Source: Siderastrea siderea
Lineage: Eukaryota; Cnidaria; Anthozoa; Scleractinia; Rhizangiidae
Assembly (NCBI GenBank): GCA_964030785.1
Contig: CAXIQD010000434.1
Coordinates: 62,001-126,000, forward strand
Reading direction: 5' to 3'
Length of the DNA: 64,000 nt
In this document: positions 62,037 through 64,000 of the stretch, one piece after another
Numbering within the stretch: the stretch's first letter is position 1
Layout: each line of letters opens with the position of its first letter
Translations under genes and position numbers: made by a program
The notes under the pieces: model-generated
Database searches by the model: none
Told to the model about the DNA's origin: nothing
Seen by the model: only the letters and a program-made list of their open reading frames with translations

Positions 62037-62297
62037 ATGGAAAGGTTTGTTTCAGTGTTTCTCTGCATCTGCTTCACACAGCTGCAACTCAGTCTTTCAA
62101 TCAATAATGTGTCACTTGATGAAGGACGGATGTTAGTTTCCTGGACTTATGATGCAGCAGCTGACAAACTGAGTTTTCAAGTGAACGCTACAGCAAATGG
62201 TTGGATAGGAATTGGTTTCGCTCTTTCGGCACCGAACAGTATGAAGGACTATGACGTTGTTCTTGCCGGGTATAAAGAGGGGCAGGGATACATCTAC
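62037..62297 (+). CDS. DOMON-domain protein, first exon, copy B
   Basis: Same length (87 codons), same phase-0 donor (GTAAGT, 62298) and nearly the same protein as exon A: signal peptide MERFVSVFLCICFTQLQLSL, then DEGRMLVSWTYDAAADKLSF, NATANGWIGIGFALSAPNS and YDVVLAGYKEGQGYIY. Further exons are presumably beyond the window end. The pair shows tandem duplication of a secreted DOMON gene or of its first exon. Confidence 0.8.
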
Positions 62298-64000
62298 GTA
62301 AGTTCTAAGCTTGTCTAAAAGTAAATAAATATGTTCGTATTATGATCGTTTTGAAAAGTGTGGGAAAAGGTTCGCGAAACGCTTCATTGGCTTGACGTTG
62401 CAAATAGCCCAATGACTATCTCAAGGCAAATGGATTTTTTGTCATTCTGATTATACTAATAATACCAGTAATACTTAGACCCTTACTTGAAAATTGAAAA
62501 CAAGTATGATTTCAGTCTTAAATCTTCACACAAATCCATTGCGATAAATGTTACAGTAAACATTGGCTGTATTGGTGAATATTCATGTAACACTATTGAA
62601 TCTCTGCAACGAAAGCAAACATTTTCAAGAGCACTACCACTGAGCACTGAACGAGGAAAAAGAAGGGGCGAAAGCAAACGTACGAAACTGCATCACATAA
62701 TTACTGAAATCTCCGTAATCGTTCGGTTGGTGGCATAGTTTTGTTCCTATGAAATTATCAACTGACAAGCAGCCAATCACATGACGTTGGAAGAAAACGC
62801 AGGCAACAGCTTGATATTCGACAGTTTCACGAGCACTATATTCTGAAGGTTCACTGCTAGCGACAGAAGCAGCAAAACAAAGAGTTAAACATTGAACATC
62901 CATCTCACCCCCTGTTTGACTGTCAGAAAATCGCAAATTATGTAAGGCAAAATCGCCTTTCCCAAACCCTGCATATCGCTGGGCAAGACCCTCTGTTGAC
63001 TACATTGCAATGTGCGCGTTTGTTTATGTGTGATTCCGTTGGAATGAAAACACTGTGATTCAAAAGGTTAGATTTGAGCACTTAACCCTTTTCCTTTCAA
63101 CGTCAACATCCCTTGCATGTCTCGAACCTTTAAGGGTACCCAGTCTTCTCTCGGCGTTATTGAAACGCCTGGGGAAAAATTTTCCCAACAGCATACAATG
63201 ATTTCCGGGGAGGTTTGGTGCTGTATTTCGCTCAAAAATACTGAAAATACGGATTTTCAAAGAGTTTTATTGATATTGGGTACACAGATCATTCGAAATG
63301 GCTTATTTTTAGACAGCTTTGTACGTTCGTGTCCAAGCCAAGCGAAATGTTAGCGATGCAAGCGTGGTATTTTTACCATTTACGCGGTGGGCCAAAGTTC
63401 GACTGCTGGTGGAGTGTAAGACTCAAATTGAATTGTTTAACGGATAAGCAACGGTCTCTTTTGAGATCCTCTTGAAATTTTGTTGACTTATTGCGATAGG
63501 AAATAAAACAAGCTTTAAACGATACCAAACACATGTCCTTTACTCAAAAGGAAACTTGTGAATTTCCAAAATAAAAACACGGCTCAAAATTTGCAGAATT
63601 AAATACTGACCCCCTTGAATGGAAAAGAGATGAGTAGAGAAGAAAGGGAATTAACTTGATCGCTTAGTTAGAGCTAATAAACTTAATATAGATAGAACTA
63701 AATTTAGATGACTGTAACAAAATTTGATTCACCATCCACCGTGGGTCAACACAACGACGAGAGAAACATTTTCAAATAAACAAAGCAAATTTGATTTATA
63801 CATTAGACCTATCCCTCTGGATTGCTCATATCTTTTCAAACAAACGTAACAGAGAATAGTTCTTGTTGTAAGCGGGAGCTCAGTTTGATGGGCCAGAAGA
63901 AAACATACACACCTTTGTCTGGATAAATTTTGCCTATGCGCAAGCATCACATAGCCGCTTTAATATTCCAAAATTCATTGTAAAGATTAATGACATATAA
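62298..64000. other. Intron or intergenic DNA to the window end
   Basis: No second DOMON exon or other gene could be recognised in the remaining 1.7 kb. Confidence 0.4.

Overview
The window looks like animal nuclear DNA, most plausibly from a cnidarian such as an anthozoan. That placing is an inference from split genes with GT-AG introns, tRNA-derived SINEs, Penelope-like retroelement fragments and the mix of gene families; nothing here proves the species. Host coding content is sparse. There are three tandem, same-strand paralogues of a cationic amino acid transporter (SLC7/CAT family; exons at 682-4069, 11046-37129 and 44532-48311) and two near-identical first exons of a DOMON-domain gene (53963-54223 and 62037-62297).

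The main feature is a 21,852-bp Polinton/Maverick element of the adintovirus type (14506-36357) inside the last intron of the second transporter gene. It has terminal inverted repeats with AG...CT ends and a perfect 6-bp target duplication (CAAAGG at 14500-14505 and 36358-36363). Its long reading frames are open: protein-primed DNA polymerase B, chromodomain integrase, double jelly-roll major capsid protein, two paralogous candidate minor capsid proteins, adenain-type protease, FtsK/HerA packaging ATPase, a PLA2-like protein and many small Arg-rich proteins. Several of these carry a double-glycine (usually QRGG) motif that looks like a maturation-protease site. Less usual cargo includes a SLOG-fold nucleotide-binding protein, a protein with two GRF-like zinc fingers, a two-TM protein, a tRNA-like Pol III gene with an abnormal anticodon arm, and a leftward basic/acidic regulator-like locus with two overlapping frames. 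Most genes have their own TATA box, and three divergent promoters (two of them inverted copies of each other) organise transcription.

A very recent tandem duplication of about 4.0 kb (33903-37900 copied to 37910-41907) repeated the polymerase 3' half, the right inverted repeat and the terminal exon of the host transporter. It created a truncated second polymerase frame and a second right end. The rest is introns and intergenic DNA: SINEs, MITE-like fold-backs, Penelope fragments, a 2.28-kb TTA-flanked inverted-repeat element nested in another repeat, microsatellites, and a diverged repeat array between the two DOMON exons. The third transporter copy has a one-base frameshift in its first exon.

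As a unit, the element appears to carry replication (polymerase), insertion (integrase), virion assembly (capsid proteins, ATPase, protease, core-like proteins, PLA2) and probable host-interaction genes. All functional statements are from motif reading; no database search was possible.
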